Counted from the first letter of the stretch, positions 34,706 to 43,776 are shown. The stretch: DNA of 64,000 bases from Falsiroseomonas algicola (GCF_011040385.1 NZ_JAAIKB010000001.1:930001-994000); one strand, 5' to 3'. The notes: generated from the sequence alone by a model not told the origin. Made by a program: numbers and translations.

Positions 34706-35038
34706 CTACAGGATCGTCGCCTCGAAGGGGGTCTTAAGGTCCGGCGCGTCGAATTCGACCACCCAGAGGTCGGGGTCCCGCTTCACCTGGCGTTCGACAT
34801 AGGCATCCGCCGCCTGGTCACCGACCGGCGCGGGGCCGGTGCCGCGCAGCCAGGCGGGGCGGCCTTCCGCATCGCGGACCTGGGAGAGGACCATGATCCC
34901 CTCCCTGCCCCGCAGCACGCAGAGGATGCCCCCCGAATCCGGGTCCCCCTTGCGCAGCACCGCGCCCGACCGTCCGGCGATGTCGGACAGGCGCAATGCC
35001 ATCGAAACCCAGATGCCGGCCTTCACGCGTGGATCCAT
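34706..35038 (-). CDS. DUF1491 family protein
   Basis: 110 residues, soluble. 'VKAGIWVSMALRLSDIAG', 'VLRKGDPDSGGILCVLRG', 'PAWLRGTGP' and 'YVERQVKRDPDLWVVEFD' fit DUF1491, a small conserved alphaproteobacterial family of unknown role. It converges on the chemoreceptor gene with an 17-bp gap. Confidence 0.75.
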   Translation of the reverse strand: MDPRVKAGIWVSMALRLSDIAGRSGAVLRKGDPDSGGILCVLRGREGIMVLSQVRDAEGRPAWLRGTGPAPVGDQAADAYVERQVKRDPDLWVVEFDAPDLKTPFEATIL

Positions 35039-35160
35039 GGGGCCGCACCCTCCGCCCAGCGGCGCCCGGTTGCAAGCGCCCCCTTGTCGCCGGGGGCGCT
35101 ACCCTTGCGAAGCGGCCCGCGCCGCGCCATTCACTGGCGCGAGAGGGAGTGCTTCCGCCC

Positions 35161-35382
35161 ATGGCCAAGCCGCAGGAACTCACCGAGGGTCAGCGCGCCT
35201 ATGAGGCGAAGCGCGCCGCCAAGGCCGGCATGACACTGGACAAGTGGCTGGCCGAGAAGGAGCGCCGCGCGAAGCAGGAAGCGGCTGAAGCCGCCAAGGT
35301 GGCGGAGGCCGAGAAGCCCGCCGCGCCCAAGGGATGGTTCGGCCGCCTGCTCGACAAGGCGCACCAGCCCCTCAAGAAGTAG
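35161..35382 (+). CDS. Small charged hypothetical protein
   Basis: 73 residues from the ATG at 35161, with GAGGGAG upstream. Lys/Ala/Glu-rich and helical: 'LTEGQRAYEAKRAAKAGMTL', 'EKERRAKQEAAEAAKVAEAE', then 'GWFGRLLDKAHQPLKK'. The 'LTEGQRAYEAKRA' opening recurs in small proteins of related bacteria. Function unknown. It converges on the cytochrome b gene, 4 bp away. Confidence 0.6.
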   Translation: MAKPQELTEGQRAYEAKRAAKAGMTLDKWLAEKERRAKQEAAEAAKVAEAEKPAAPKGWFGRLLDKAHQPLKK

Positions 35383-35386
35383 CGCC

Positions 35387-35968
35387 TCACAGCATCCGCA
35401 TCAGCGTGCCGTCCTTGCGGATGGCGTGGTGGAAGATGGCGCCGCCGATATGCGCGGCGAGCAGCGGCAGGAAGAGCCAGCCGATGATGCTGTGGGCCCA
35501 GTGCAAGGCCACGGCCAGCCCCTCCCACGGCTCCATGAATTTCGGCAGGTCGATGAAGCCGAGGAAGGCCGTCGCTCCCTGCTGCGGGAAGCCATAGGCG
35601 TTGGTGGTGAAGAAGCCGAGCAGGGGCTGCAGGATCAGCGCGGCATAGAGCGCGTGATGCACCCCCGCCGCCGCCGCGCGCATGGAGGCCGGCAGGTGGT
35701 CCGGCAGCGCCGGCGGCCTGCTGAGGCCCCGCCAGGCGAGGCGCGCCACGGCCAGGCCGAGGATCAGCAGCCCCAGGCTCTCATGCAGCGCATAGAAGGG
35801 CATCTTCGGGTCATCCTTGATGAAGCGGATGACCAGGCCGGAGGCGAGCGCCAGGCCCATCAGCGGCACCGTGACCCAGTGGAACAGCTTTGCCAGTGCC
35901 GAATACTGCCCGTCCGGATGCATGGCGTCCTGGCCGCGGATGGGCTGAACCCCGCTGGTGCTCGACAT
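35387..35968 (-). CDS. Cytochrome b561 family protein
   Basis: 193 residues, four membrane helices. Haem-ligand histidines lie in 'LAKLFHWVTVPLMGLALASG', 'FYALHESLGLLILGLAVARL', 'AAGVHHALYAALILQPLLGF' and 'ALHWAHSIIGWLFLPLLAAH', the CybB pattern. It moves electrons from quinol at the inner membrane. The ATG at 35968 is chosen because further upstream sequence is shared with the divergent DUF429 gene's leader. Confidence 0.87.
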   Translation of the reverse strand: MSSTSGVQPIRGQDAMHPDGQYSALAKLFHWVTVPLMGLALASGLVIRFIKDDPKMPFYALHESLGLLILGLAVARLAWRGLSRPPALPDHLPASMRAAAAGVHHALYAALILQPLLGFFTTNAYGFPQQGATAFLGFIDLPKFMEPWEGLAVALHWAHSIIGWLFLPLLAAHIGGAIFHHAIRKDGTLMRML

Positions 35969-36038
35969 CGGACATCCTCTCCCGGCCTCGACGCCACTAT
36001 GGCATGAGCGGGCGCAGCCATTGGAAGCGAAAGCCGCC

Positions 36039-36959
36039 GTGATCGCCGCCCATGCGGATTGGAGCATCAGCCCCGGCAAGCGCTGGATGGCCGTGGCGCG
36101 GCGCCGCGATGGCGCCTGGCAGGCGGAGGCGCCGCGCCCGGTAGGCGACACCGCCGCGCTGCTTCCCTCCCTGCTGGCCGCGGGTGACCCGGTGGCGCTC
36201 GGGCTGGACTTGCCGCTCGGCGTGCCGCGCGACTGGGCGGCTTCGCGCCCTGAATCGGGTTTTCGTGAATTCCTGTCTGGCCTCGGTGCGACGCCGGATT
36301 TCTTCACCGTCAGCGCGACGCTCGATACGGTGGGGCCCGCGCGCCCTTTCTACCCCGCCCGCGGCGTGAAGGGCATGACCCGCGCGGCACATGCGGCTGC
36401 GCTCGGCCTCGGCTCCGCCCAGAGCCTGTCGCGCTGGTGCGACCGTGCCACCGCGCTGCGACCCGCCGGCGCGCCGGTGTTCTGGACGCTGGGTGCGAAC
36501 CAGTCGGGCAAGGCGGCCATCGCCGCCTGGCGGGACTGGCTGGTGCCGGCACTGGCCGAGGGCGCGCCCATCGCCCTCTGGCCCTTCGATGGCCCGCTCC
36601 ACGCCCTTCTCGCCCCTGGCCGGGCCGTGCTGGCGGAGGTCTATCCGGCGGAGGCGCTGCGCCAGCTCGGCCTCGTGATGCGCGGCAGCAAGCGGGCGGA
36701 AGCGCCGCGCCGTGCGCTCGCCGAACCCTTGGCCGCCGCCATGGCTCGGCTCGGCGTCACGCCATCCCCGGCGCTGGCAGCGATGATGCGGGATGGCTTC
36801 GGCGCCGATGCGGCGGGGGAGGATCGGCTGGATTGCGTGCTCGGCCTGCTGGCGATGATCGCGGTGCTCGATGGCCGGCAGCCCGACCATGTGCCGGACG
36901 ACCCCTGGATCCGCCGTTGGGAAGGCTGGGTGCTGGGGCAGGCGGAGATGCCCCGATGA
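36039..36959 (+). CDS. DUF429-like protein
   Basis: 306 residues from a GTG at 36039, which gives the expected start 'VIAAHADWSISPGKRWMAVA' (the first strand carries the conserved Asp of an RNase H-like fold). 'VALGLDLPLGVPRDWAA' is the second acidic strand, 'LAEVYPAEALRQLGL' the third and 'AGEDRLDCVLGLLAMIAVLD' the last. The family's role is unknown, perhaps nuclease-like. Its TGA overlaps the next ATG (ATGA). Confidence 0.7.
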   Translation: MIAAHADWSISPGKRWMAVARRRDGAWQAEAPRPVGDTAALLPSLLAAGDPVALGLDLPLGVPRDWAASRPESGFREFLSGLGATPDFFTVSATLDTVGPARPFYPARGVKGMTRAAHAAALGLGSAQSLSRWCDRATALRPAGAPVFWTLGANQSGKAAIAAWRDWLVPALAEGAPIALWPFDGPLHALLAPGRAVLAEVYPAEALRQLGLVMRGSKRAEAPRRALAEPLAAAMARLGVTPSPALAAMMRDGFGADAAGEDRLDCVLGLLAMIAVLDGRQPDHVPDDPWIRRWEGWVLGQAEMPR

Positions 36960-37402
36960 CCTTCGAGGATGATGCGGCGCTCGCCGCCCATGTCCAGGCG
37001 TTGCTCGACGCCACCCTGCCCAAGGCGCGATGGACCCATCAGGGCCATGTCGCCGCCACCGCCGGGCTCATGCTGCTGCATCCCGAACTGGTGCCGGAGC
37101 AGGCGCTGCCCGGCCTGATCCGCCGGTTGAACGACAGCCATGGCGTGCCGAACAACGACATGCGCGGCTACCACCACACCATCACGCTGTTCTTCGTGGC
37201 GGCGCTGCGGAACGCCCTCGCGGCGGATGACGCCACCGCGCCCCCGCATGTCCGCGTGAACACGCTGCTCGCCGGGCCACTCGGCACCGGCAAGCGCATC
37301 ATGGCCGCCCATTGGTCGGAGAGCGTGCTCTTCTCGGTCGCCGCGCGCCGGGGCTGGGTGGCGCCGGACCTGGCGCCCCTCTCCTACCCGATCGGCGGGT
37401 AG
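36956..37402 (+). CDS. Conserved hypothetical protein (W-T-H / G-Y-H-H-T motif)
   Basis: 148 residues. 'LPKARWTHQGHVAATAGLML', 'LIRRLNDSHGVPNNDMRGYH' and 'HTITLFFVAALRNAL' form a helical protein with several His and Asn residues that could bind a metal. Similar proteins occur widely in bacteria without a known role. It overlaps the DUF429 gene by 4 bp and the convergent ketopantoate reductase gene by 19 bp. Confidence 0.65.
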   Translation: MTFEDDAALAAHVQALLDATLPKARWTHQGHVAATAGLMLLHPELVPEQALPGLIRRLNDSHGVPNNDMRGYHHTITLFFVAALRNALAADDATAPPHVRVNTLLAGPLGTGKRIMAAHWSESVLFSVAARRGWVAPDLAPLSYPIGG

Positions 37403-38367
37403 AGCCCCTCGCCCCGCGCCGCCTGCTTCACCAGCGCCACCAGCAGCGACAGGTTCGGCGCGCTCGCCCCCGTCAGCGCCGCGAGCTTCAGCGGCACGCC
37501 GAACAGCGCGTCGATCTCCATCGGCCGCCGCAGTTCCAGATCCTGCAGGATCGATGGCTTGTGCTGCATGTTGCTGGCGGCGACGCGATCGATGTCGGCA
37601 TCGGGGATGCTGATGCCGAGGGAGGCAGCAATGCCGCGACCCTCCTCCGCGATGGTGCGGGCCATGGCGCGGAGCGCGGGATCGGAGAGGCTGTCGCGCA
37701 CGCCGCGCCGCGTCAGCGTGCAGATCGGGCCGGAGGAGAGATTGCCCAGCAGCTTCGTCCAGACCGAGGTGCGGATCGTCGGCGTCACCGGCGATGGCAT
37801 GCCACCCGCTTCCAGCACGGCCGACAGCGCCTTGGCGCGGTCGCTGATACGGCCATCCGGCTCGCCCACGATGACGCGGATGTTGCCGTGTTCGGATCGC
37901 ACCACGCCTGGCGCCACCACTTCCGTCGCCGAATAGACGACGCCGCCGATGGTCCGCCCGATCCCGATGCGGCGTTCCAGCACGCCATCCGGGTCGATCT
38001 CCGTCAGGCGGAGGCCGGCATGCGGCACCTCGCCCGCCAGGAAGTACCACCAGGGAATGCCGTTCATCACGAAGGCGACAGGCGTCTCCGGTCCCAGCAG
38101 CGGGCCGATGCCGGCGGCGACGGCAGGCAGCGCCGGCGCCTTCACCGTGACCACCACAGCATCCTGCGGGCCGAGATCGGCGGGATCGGCACTCGCCCGC
38201 ACGGGCACGACATGCGTGCCGTCATGCGCATGGACCGTCAGGCCGTTCGCCTGCATCGCCGCGAGATGCGCGCCCCGCGCCACCACGGAGACCTCCGCCC
38301 CCCCGCGCGCGAGCCGCGCCGCGAGGTGCCCGCCGATGGCACCGGCGCCGAAGACGCAGATTCTCAC
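37384..38367 (-). CDS. 2-dehydropantoate 2-reductase family protein
   Basis: 327 residues. Rossmann start 'ICVFGAGAIGGHLAARLARG', 'VVVTVKAPALPAVAAGI', 'FVMNGIPWWYF', catalytic Lys in 'SVWTKLLGNLSSGPICTLTR' and the C-terminal 'KPSILQDLELRRPMEIDALFG' match the ApbA/PanE family. Such enzymes reduce ketopantoate with NADPH, but with panBC absent and an amidohydrolase as partner, another substrate is as likely. The GTG start overlaps the M20 gene's TGA by three bases within GTGA, so the two are an operon. Confidence 0.85.
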   Translation of the reverse strand: MRICVFGAGAIGGHLAARLARGGAEVSVVARGAHLAAMQANGLTVHAHDGTHVVPVRASADPADLGPQDAVVVTVKAPALPAVAAGIGPLLGPETPVAFVMNGIPWWYFLAGEVPHAGLRLTEIDPDGVLERRIGIGRTIGGVVYSATEVVAPGVVRSEHGNIRVIVGEPDGRISDRAKALSAVLEAGGMPSPVTPTIRTSVWTKLLGNLSSGPICTLTRRGVRDSLSDPALRAMARTIAEEGRGIAASLGISIPDADIDRVAASNMQHKPSILQDLELRRPMEIDALFGVPLKLAALTGASAPNLSLLVALVKQAARGEGLYPPIG

Positions 38368-39539
38368 GACAACAATTCCAGCGCGGCGCGGCTCAACGCC
38401 TGCACGCCAAGGCCGATGCAGCGCTCATCCGGCTGGTACTTGTCGTTGTGCAGCCGGTCGTCGCGCCCCTCCGCGCCGCTGCCGATCCGCAACTGGAAGG
38501 CGGGCGCCCGGGCGGCGAACTCGGCAAAGTCCTCGCTGCCCATGGAGGGCTCGCCCTCCTCCACCACCTCGCCGAACTGTGCTCGCACGGCCGCCATGGT
38601 GGGTTCGAGCACGCGATCATCATTCACCAGCGGCGGCACCTTGCGCTGGTAGTCGAGCGTACAGGCCACGCGCATCGTGGTCTCCAGCCCGGCGACGAGT
38701 CGGCGGATCGCCTCCTCCGCCGTGTCGCGCGCGGCCTGGTGCAGCGTGCGGACGGTGCCGCGGAGATGCACGCGTTCGGGGATGATGTTGTAGGTCGTGC
38801 CGCCGGTGAACTGGGCGATCGTCACAACCGCCGGATGCAGCGGCTTGATCTCCCGGCTCACCACCGTCTGCGCCTGCGCCACGAAATGCGCGGCGGCGAC
38901 GATGGGATCCACCGCGGCATAGGGATGCGCGGCATGGCCGGACCTGCCACGGACGATCAGGTCGAAGCGGTCGGAGGCGGCGAGGCAGGCGCCGCGCGCG
39001 AAGCCGAAGGTGCCGACCTTCATGTCAGGGTGGTTGTGGAAGCCGAGCGCGAGGTCGATGCCCTCCGCCGCGCCATCCGCGATCATCGCGGCCGCACCTT
39101 CAAGAATCTCCTCGGCCGGCTGGAAGACCAGCAGCACGCGGCCGGCGAGTTGCGGCGCCAGGTCCTTCAGCACGGCAGCGACGCCGAGCAGCGTCGTCGT
39201 GTGGATATCGTGGCCGCAGGCGTGCATCTTGCCCGCCACCGTGCTGGCGAAGGGCAGGCCCGTATCCTCCTGGATCGGAAGCGCATCCATGTCGGCGCGG
39301 ATGGCCAGAGTGGGGCCCGGGCGACCGCCTTCGATGACGCCAACGACGCCGGTGCGGCCAAGTCCCGTTCGATGCGGTATTGCCAGCCGCGCGAGTTCGC
39401 CTGCGACGACACCCGCCGTGCGTGTCTCCTCGAAGGCCAATTCAGGGTGAGCGTGCAGGTCACGCCGGATGGCGACCAGCCCGGGCTCCAGGACGGAAAC
39501 AGCCTCCCGGATGCGCCGGCCGGGATCATTGATGAGCAT
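38364..39539 (-). CDS. M20 family metallo-amidohydrolase
   Basis: 391 residues from the ATG at 39539 (GGAG nine bases upstream). 'RRDLHAHPELAFEETRT', 'LAIRADMDALPIQE', 'GKMHACGHDIHTT' (metal ligands), 'LVFQPAEEILEGAA' (catalytic and bridging Glu) and 'GSEDFAEFAARAPA' identify the M20D hippurate-hydrolase/IAA-amidohydrolase branch. It frees an amino acid from an N-acyl or similar conjugate. It is divergent from tctC, so its product or substrate may be what the TctABC system carries. Confidence 0.9.
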   Translation of the reverse strand: MLINDPGRRIREAVSVLEPGLVAIRRDLHAHPELAFEETRTAGVVAGELARLAIPHRTGLGRTGVVGVIEGGRPGPTLAIRADMDALPIQEDTGLPFASTVAGKMHACGHDIHTTTLLGVAAVLKDLAPQLAGRVLLVFQPAEEILEGAAAMIADGAAEGIDLALGFHNHPDMKVGTFGFARGACLAASDRFDLIVRGRSGHAAHPYAAVDPIVAAAHFVAQAQTVVSREIKPLHPAVVTIAQFTGGTTYNIIPERVHLRGTVRTLHQAARDTAEEAIRRLVAGLETTMRVACTLDYQRKVPPLVNDDRVLEPTMAAVRAQFGEVVEEGEPSMGSEDFAEFAARAPAFQLRIGSGAEGRDDRLHNDKYQPDERCIGLGVQALSRAALELLS

Positions 39540-39663
39540 ACGAAGTTTCTCCGCGCAATTTCGTGGCGCCATGCTAGGTGAAGAAGTCTTCATGGCAAGG
39601 CGCAGCGGCTTGCTAGGGGTTAAAACCCCATGCCATACGCCTGCCAACGTTCAAGGAGGCCAA

Positions 39664-40644
39664 ATGCCGGAGGTCGTCCATCGTCGTGCGCTGATCGCAG
39701 GGGCCGCCGCCGCGGTGGCACTGCCGTCGCTGTCGCGTGCTCAAGCGTGGCCTTCGGGCGCCGTCCGCCTGGTGGTTCCCTTCGCCCCCGGTGGCAGCAC
39801 GGATCTTGCCGCTCGCCTCGTGGCCGATGGGCTGGCGCAGCGCCTCGGCGTGCCGGTGGTGGTGGAGAACCGGCCGGGTGCCGGCGCCACGACGGGCAGC
39901 CAGATGGTCGCTGACGCCGCGCCGGACGGGCAGACGCTGGTGATGAGCAACATCGCGAGCCATGCGATCAGCCCGGCGCTCTACGGCAATCGCGTCCGCT
40001 ACGACGCCGTGCGGTCCTTCACGCACATCGCGATGGTGATCACCAACCCCTCCGTGTGGGTCGTGAACCCGCGCAGCGAGATCGCGAACCTCGCCGACCT
40101 CGTGCGCATCGCGAAGACGCGCCGCGGCGGGCTCGACATGGCCTCCTCCGGCGCCGGTTCCTCCAACCACCTCCTGCTGGTCCGCTTCAGCGACCTGGCG
40201 GGGATCGAGCATACCCATGTCCCGTTCCGTGGCGCGGGCCCGGCCATGACGGCGGTGATCGCGGCCCAGGTGCCGATGATGTCGGACAGCCTGCCCTCCG
40301 CCGCCGGCCACATCCGGCAGGGCAGCGTCCGCGCCATCGCGATGAGCAGCGCCGAACGCCACCCGGCCTTCCCCGATGTGCCGACCTTCCGCGAGCAGGG
40401 CTTCGACCTGGTCAGCACGTCCTGGTTCGCCCTTTCCGGCCCCGCCGGCATGCCCGCCCCGATCGTGGAGCGGCTGCACCGGGAGACGATGGCGGTGATC
40501 GCCACGCCGGAAGCGCGCCAGCGCTTCGCCGAGATGGGCGGGTCGCCGGGCGACATGACCTCGGCGCAGTTCAGCGCCTTCGTGGCCAGCGAGGTCGAGC
40601 GCTGGGCGCCGGTCGTTCGCGCATCGGGGGCGACGGCGGACTAG
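39664..40644 (+). CDS. tctC: Tripartite tricarboxylate transporter receptor (Bug family)
   Basis: 326 residues. The twin-arginine-like signal 'VVHRRALIAGAAAAVALPSL' ends at 'SRAQA'. 'VRLVVPFAPGGSTDLAARLV' is the first Bug-family binding loop, 'VENRPGAGATTGSQMVADA' the second, and 'DMASSGAGSSNHLLLVRF' and 'HVPFRGAGPAMTAVIAAQV' the others. It binds a carboxylate in the periplasm and hands it to TctAB. AAGGAGG lies before the ATG. A 205-bp gap to tctB holds no gene that I can see. Confidence 0.92.
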   Translation: MPEVVHRRALIAGAAAAVALPSLSRAQAWPSGAVRLVVPFAPGGSTDLAARLVADGLAQRLGVPVVVENRPGAGATTGSQMVADAAPDGQTLVMSNIASHAISPALYGNRVRYDAVRSFTHIAMVITNPSVWVVNPRSEIANLADLVRIAKTRRGGLDMASSGAGSSNHLLLVRFSDLAGIEHTHVPFRGAGPAMTAVIAAQVPMMSDSLPSAAGHIRQGSVRAIAMSSAERHPAFPDVPTFREQGFDLVSTSWFALSGPAGMPAPIVERLHRETMAVIATPEARQRFAEMGGSPGDMTSAQFSAFVASEVERWAPVVRASGATAD

Positions 40645-40849
40645 ACAACCAGTCGAATAGGCGCTGATCCTGATTGCTCCCGATTGCGTGAGCGAAGGCG
40701 CGGTGCCTAGGGTGAATGCAGGGTCAGTGAAGCGGCCGCGGCCGTGGTCTGCCTTGTGGGGAGTTGCGGGGGCGGCGGCGACACTGCCCTCGTGAAGGTT
40801 GACGGGAACGGACTGGCACCGGCGAAGGCCGGGCAGGAACGAGGTGCGG

Positions 40850-41305
40850 ATGAAAATCAATGCGAAGGACGTAGCGTCCGGAGCCCTACTGATCGGTATC
40901 GCGGTCATCGGGCTTTGGCTGAACCAGGACCATACGCTGGGCACCGCCCGGCGCATGGGCCCTGGCTATATGCCGATGATGACGTTCTGGCTGCTGATGG
41001 GCCTCGGCGCCATCGTGCTGCTCCTGGGGCTCTTCAACGGTCCGGACCGGCTGGAGCGCTGGGCCTGGCGGGAGCTGACCCTCATCCTCGCCTCCCTCGT
41101 CGTCTTCGCCCTGCTGCTGGAAAGCGGGGGCCTGTTCCTGTCGATCGCGGGCCTGGTCGGCGTCGCGGCCTTGGGTGACCGCACGCACCGCCCGCTCGGC
41201 GTGCTCGGCCTGATGGTGTTCCTGATGGCGCTCTGTTGGTTCGTGTTCATTCGTGAGCTCGACATCCGGGTGAACCTCTTCCCAGTCTTCCTGGGCATGG
41301 GCTGA
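40850..41305 (+). CDS. tctB: Tripartite tricarboxylate transporter small membrane subunit
   Basis: 151 residues with four membrane helices. 'DVASGALLIGIAVIGLWLNQ' with 'GTARRMGPGYMPMMTFWLLM' is the classic TctB opening (G-P-G-[FY]-x-P). It pairs with TctA in the inner membrane. It ends 20 bp before tctA. Confidence 0.9.
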   Translation: MKINAKDVASGALLIGIAVIGLWLNQDHTLGTARRMGPGYMPMMTFWLLMGLGAIVLLLGLFNGPDRLERWAWRELTLILASLVVFALLLESGGLFLSIAGLVGVAALGDRTHRPLGVLGLMVFLMALCWFVFIRELDIRVNLFPVFLGMG

Positions 41306-41325
41306 GCGCGAGGAAAGAAGGAACC

Positions 41326-42828
41326 ATGGATCTCTTCGCCAACCTCTATCTCGGGTTCAGCGTCGCGCTGAGCTTCGAGAACCTCTCCTTCGCGCTGCTT
41401 GGCGCCTTCATCGGCACCGCCATTGGCGTGCTCCCGGGCATCGGTCCGGTGGCGACCATCTCGCTGCTGCTGCCGATCACCTTCGGCATGTCGGCGACGA
41501 CGGCCATCATCATGCTCGCCGGCATCTACTATGGCGCGCAGTATGGCGGCTCCACCACCTCGATCCTGCTGAACCTGCCGGGCGAAGTCTCCTCGGTGGT
41601 CACGACCCTCGAAGGCTACAAGATGGCCCGCAAGGGCCGGGCCGGCGCGGCGCTGACCATCGCGGCGGTCGGGTCCTTCTTCGCGGGCACCATCTCCACC
41701 CTGCTGGTGGCGGCCTCCGGCCCGCTGCTGACCTCCGTCGCGCTCTCCTTCGGCCCGGCGGACTACTTCTCCCTGATGCTGCTCGGCCTGATCATCTCGG
41801 CGGTCCTGGCGCAGGGCTCCATCGTCAAGGCCATCGCGATGGTGGTGCTGGGCGTGGCGCTCGGCCTGGTGGGCACGGACGTGCAGACCGGCCAGCAGCG
41901 CTTCACCTTCGGCGTGCCTGAACTCTCCGACGGCATCGGCTTCGTGGCCGTTGCCATGGGCATGTTCGGCATCGCCGAAATCATCCTCAACCTCGAACGC
42001 CCGGAAAGCCGCTCGGTCCTCACCAACAAGGTCGATAGCCTCTGGCTGACGAGGGAGGAGTTCAAGCGCTCCATCGCCCCGGTCCTGCGCGGCACGGCCA
42101 TCGGCTCCACCCTCGGCATCCTGCCGGGCGGCGGCGCCTCGCTCGCCGCCTTCGGCTCCTACATGATGGAGAGCAAGGTCTCCAAGTTCCGGCATGAATT
42201 CGGCACCGGCGCCATCGAGGGCGTGGCCGGCCCGGAGGCGGCCAACAACGCCGCCGCCCAGACCAGCTTCATCCCGCTGCTGACGCTCGGCATCCCGGCC
42301 AACGCCGTGATGGCGCTGATGGTCGGCGCGCTGATCATCCAGGGCATCCAGCCCGGCCCCCGCATGGTCGAAGCCCAGCCGGACCTGTTCTGGGGCCTCA
42401 TCGCCTCCATGTGGGTCGGCAACCTGATGCTGCTCGTCATCAACCTGCCGATGATCGGCATGTGGGTGAAGCTGCTGGAGGTGCCCTACCGCCACCTCTA
42501 CCCGGCCATCCTGATCTTCTGCGCCATCGGCGTGTACTCGCTGAACAACAACGTCTTCGACGTCTACCTGACGATGCTGTTCGGCCTGTTCGGCTACCTC
42601 TGCTCCAAGCTGAAGCTGGAAGGCGCGCCGATGCTGATCGGCTTCGTGCTGGGGCCGATGATGGAGGAACACCTCCGCCGCGCCATGCTGCTGAGCCGTG
42701 GCGATCCCATGGTGTTCATCCAGCGCCCGATCTCGGCCACGCTGCTGGCCATCGGTGCGATCGCGCTGATCACCATGCTGCTGCCCGCGCTGCGCAAGAA
42801 GAAGGAAGCCGCGCTGGCCGAGGGCTGA
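41326..42828 (+). CDS. tctA: Tripartite tricarboxylate transporter large permease
   Basis: 500 residues, about 11-12 membrane helices. 'ALLGAFIGTAIGVLPGIGPV' and 'GIYYGAQYGGSTTSILLNLP' are the TctA signature loop; 'GSTLGILPGGGASLAAFGSY' and 'GTGAIEGVAGPEAANNAAAQ' form its second-half repeat, with 'FIPLLTLGIPANAVMALMVG'. It drives carboxylate uptake with a cation gradient. A strong terminator follows. Confidence 0.95.
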   Translation: MDLFANLYLGFSVALSFENLSFALLGAFIGTAIGVLPGIGPVATISLLLPITFGMSATTAIIMLAGIYYGAQYGGSTTSILLNLPGEVSSVVTTLEGYKMARKGRAGAALTIAAVGSFFAGTISTLLVAASGPLLTSVALSFGPADYFSLMLLGLIISAVLAQGSIVKAIAMVVLGVALGLVGTDVQTGQQRFTFGVPELSDGIGFVAVAMGMFGIAEIILNLERPESRSVLTNKVDSLWLTREEFKRSIAPVLRGTAIGSTLGILPGGGASLAAFGSYMMESKVSKFRHEFGTGAIEGVAGPEAANNAAAQTSFIPLLTLGIPANAVMALMVGALIIQGIQPGPRMVEAQPDLFWGLIASMWVGNLMLLVINLPMIGMWVKLLEVPYRHLYPAILIFCAIGVYSLNNNVFDVYLTMLFGLFGYLCSKLKLEGAPMLIGFVLGPMMEEHLRRAMLLSRGDPMVFIQRPISATLLAIGAIALITMLLPALRKKKEAALAEG

Positions 42829-42857
42829 TCGCAGCCCTGGCCACCGGACCCGACAGG

Positions 42858-42890
42858 AAGGGGCCGCTCCGCAAGGGGCGGCCCCTTTCG
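42858..42890 (+). terminator. Strong rho-independent terminator after tctA
   Basis: AAGGGGCCGCTCC, loop GCAA, GGGGCGGCCCCTT: a 13-bp stem with one T-G pair, followed by TTTCGCTT. It starts 30 bp after the tctA stop. Confidence 0.85.
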
Positions 42891-42940
42891 CTTGCGCGCC
42901 GCCCGACGCACCCTGCGTCGGCATCACGGAGGACCCGCGC

Positions 42941-43693
42941 ATGGATCTGCAACTCACGGGCAAGGTCGCCCTCGTCACCGGCGCCTCCGCCGGACTCGGC
43001 CGCACCATCGCGCGCCTGCTGGCGGAGGAAGGCTGCAAGCTCGCCATCCTCGCCCGCCGCCGCCACCTACTGGAGGAACTGGCCGCGAGCCTTCCCGCCA
43101 CTGCGGAGCCGCTGGTGATCGTCGACGACTTCACCGACAAGGGCGCGGCGGAGCGCACGCGGGATGCGGTGCTGGGCCGATTCGGCCGCTGCGACATCCT
43201 GGTGAACAATGCCGGCGGCAGCCGCCCGCAGACCGACCTCGGCACCGACGACGTCTGGATGGAGGCGATGGAGATCAACTTCCACGCCGGTCGGCGCATG
43301 ACCCACGCCTTCGTCCCCGCCATGCGCGCCCAGAAATACGGGCGAATCGTCAACCTGACGGGCTCCGACGAGCCGCACATCATCAACGCGGCCAATGCCC
43401 CCAATGGCGCCGTGCATATCTGGGCCAAGGCGCTGTCCCGGCAGCTGGGGCGGGATGGCATCACGGTGAATTCGGTACCACCTGGCCGCATCCGGTCGGA
43501 GCAGATCGACGCCCGCATCCTGCCGACGGAGGAAGCCCGCCAGGCCTGGGCGGCCGCGGAAGTGCCCGTGGGCTTCATCGGGGAGCCGGAGGATCTCGGC
43601 GTGCTGGTGACGTTCCTGTGCTCGCCGCGGGCGCGCTACATCACCGGCCAGGTGATCCATGTGGATGGCGGCACGCTGCGCCACAGCCATTGA
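42941..43693 (+). CDS. SDR family oxidoreductase with altered active site
   Basis: 250 residues. NAD(P) motif 'ALVTGASAGLGRTIARLLAE', 'ILVNNAGGSRPQTDLG' (N-N-A-G), 'GRIVNLTGSDEP' and 'PRARYITGQVIHVDGGTLR' are FabG-like. The catalytic Y-x-x-x-K appears as H-I-W-A-K (His159, Lys163), so the general-base Tyr is replaced by His. It may still reduce a substrate by another path or be a divergent subfamily. It follows the tctABC genes but has a terminator between, so it is not clearly in that operon. Confidence 0.85.
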   Translation: MDLQLTGKVALVTGASAGLGRTIARLLAEEGCKLAILARRRHLLEELAASLPATAEPLVIVDDFTDKGAAERTRDAVLGRFGRCDILVNNAGGSRPQTDLGTDDVWMEAMEINFHAGRRMTHAFVPAMRAQKYGRIVNLTGSDEPHIINAANAPNGAVHIWAKALSRQLGRDGITVNSVPPGRIRSEQIDARILPTEEARQAWAAAEVPVGFIGEPEDLGVLVTFLCSPRARYITGQVIHVDGGTLRHSH

Positions 43694-43776
43694 TGCGGCG
43701 CAGCCATTGAAGGAGCGCGGGGCTGCGCCGGCGCCATGGGTATAGGCTGGGATCGAAACGGGACGGACCACCCCGC

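Noticed and set aside
40645-40849. Small gene in the tctC-tctB gap
   Set aside because: Short frames exist but none has a ribosome binding site or recognisable sequence.
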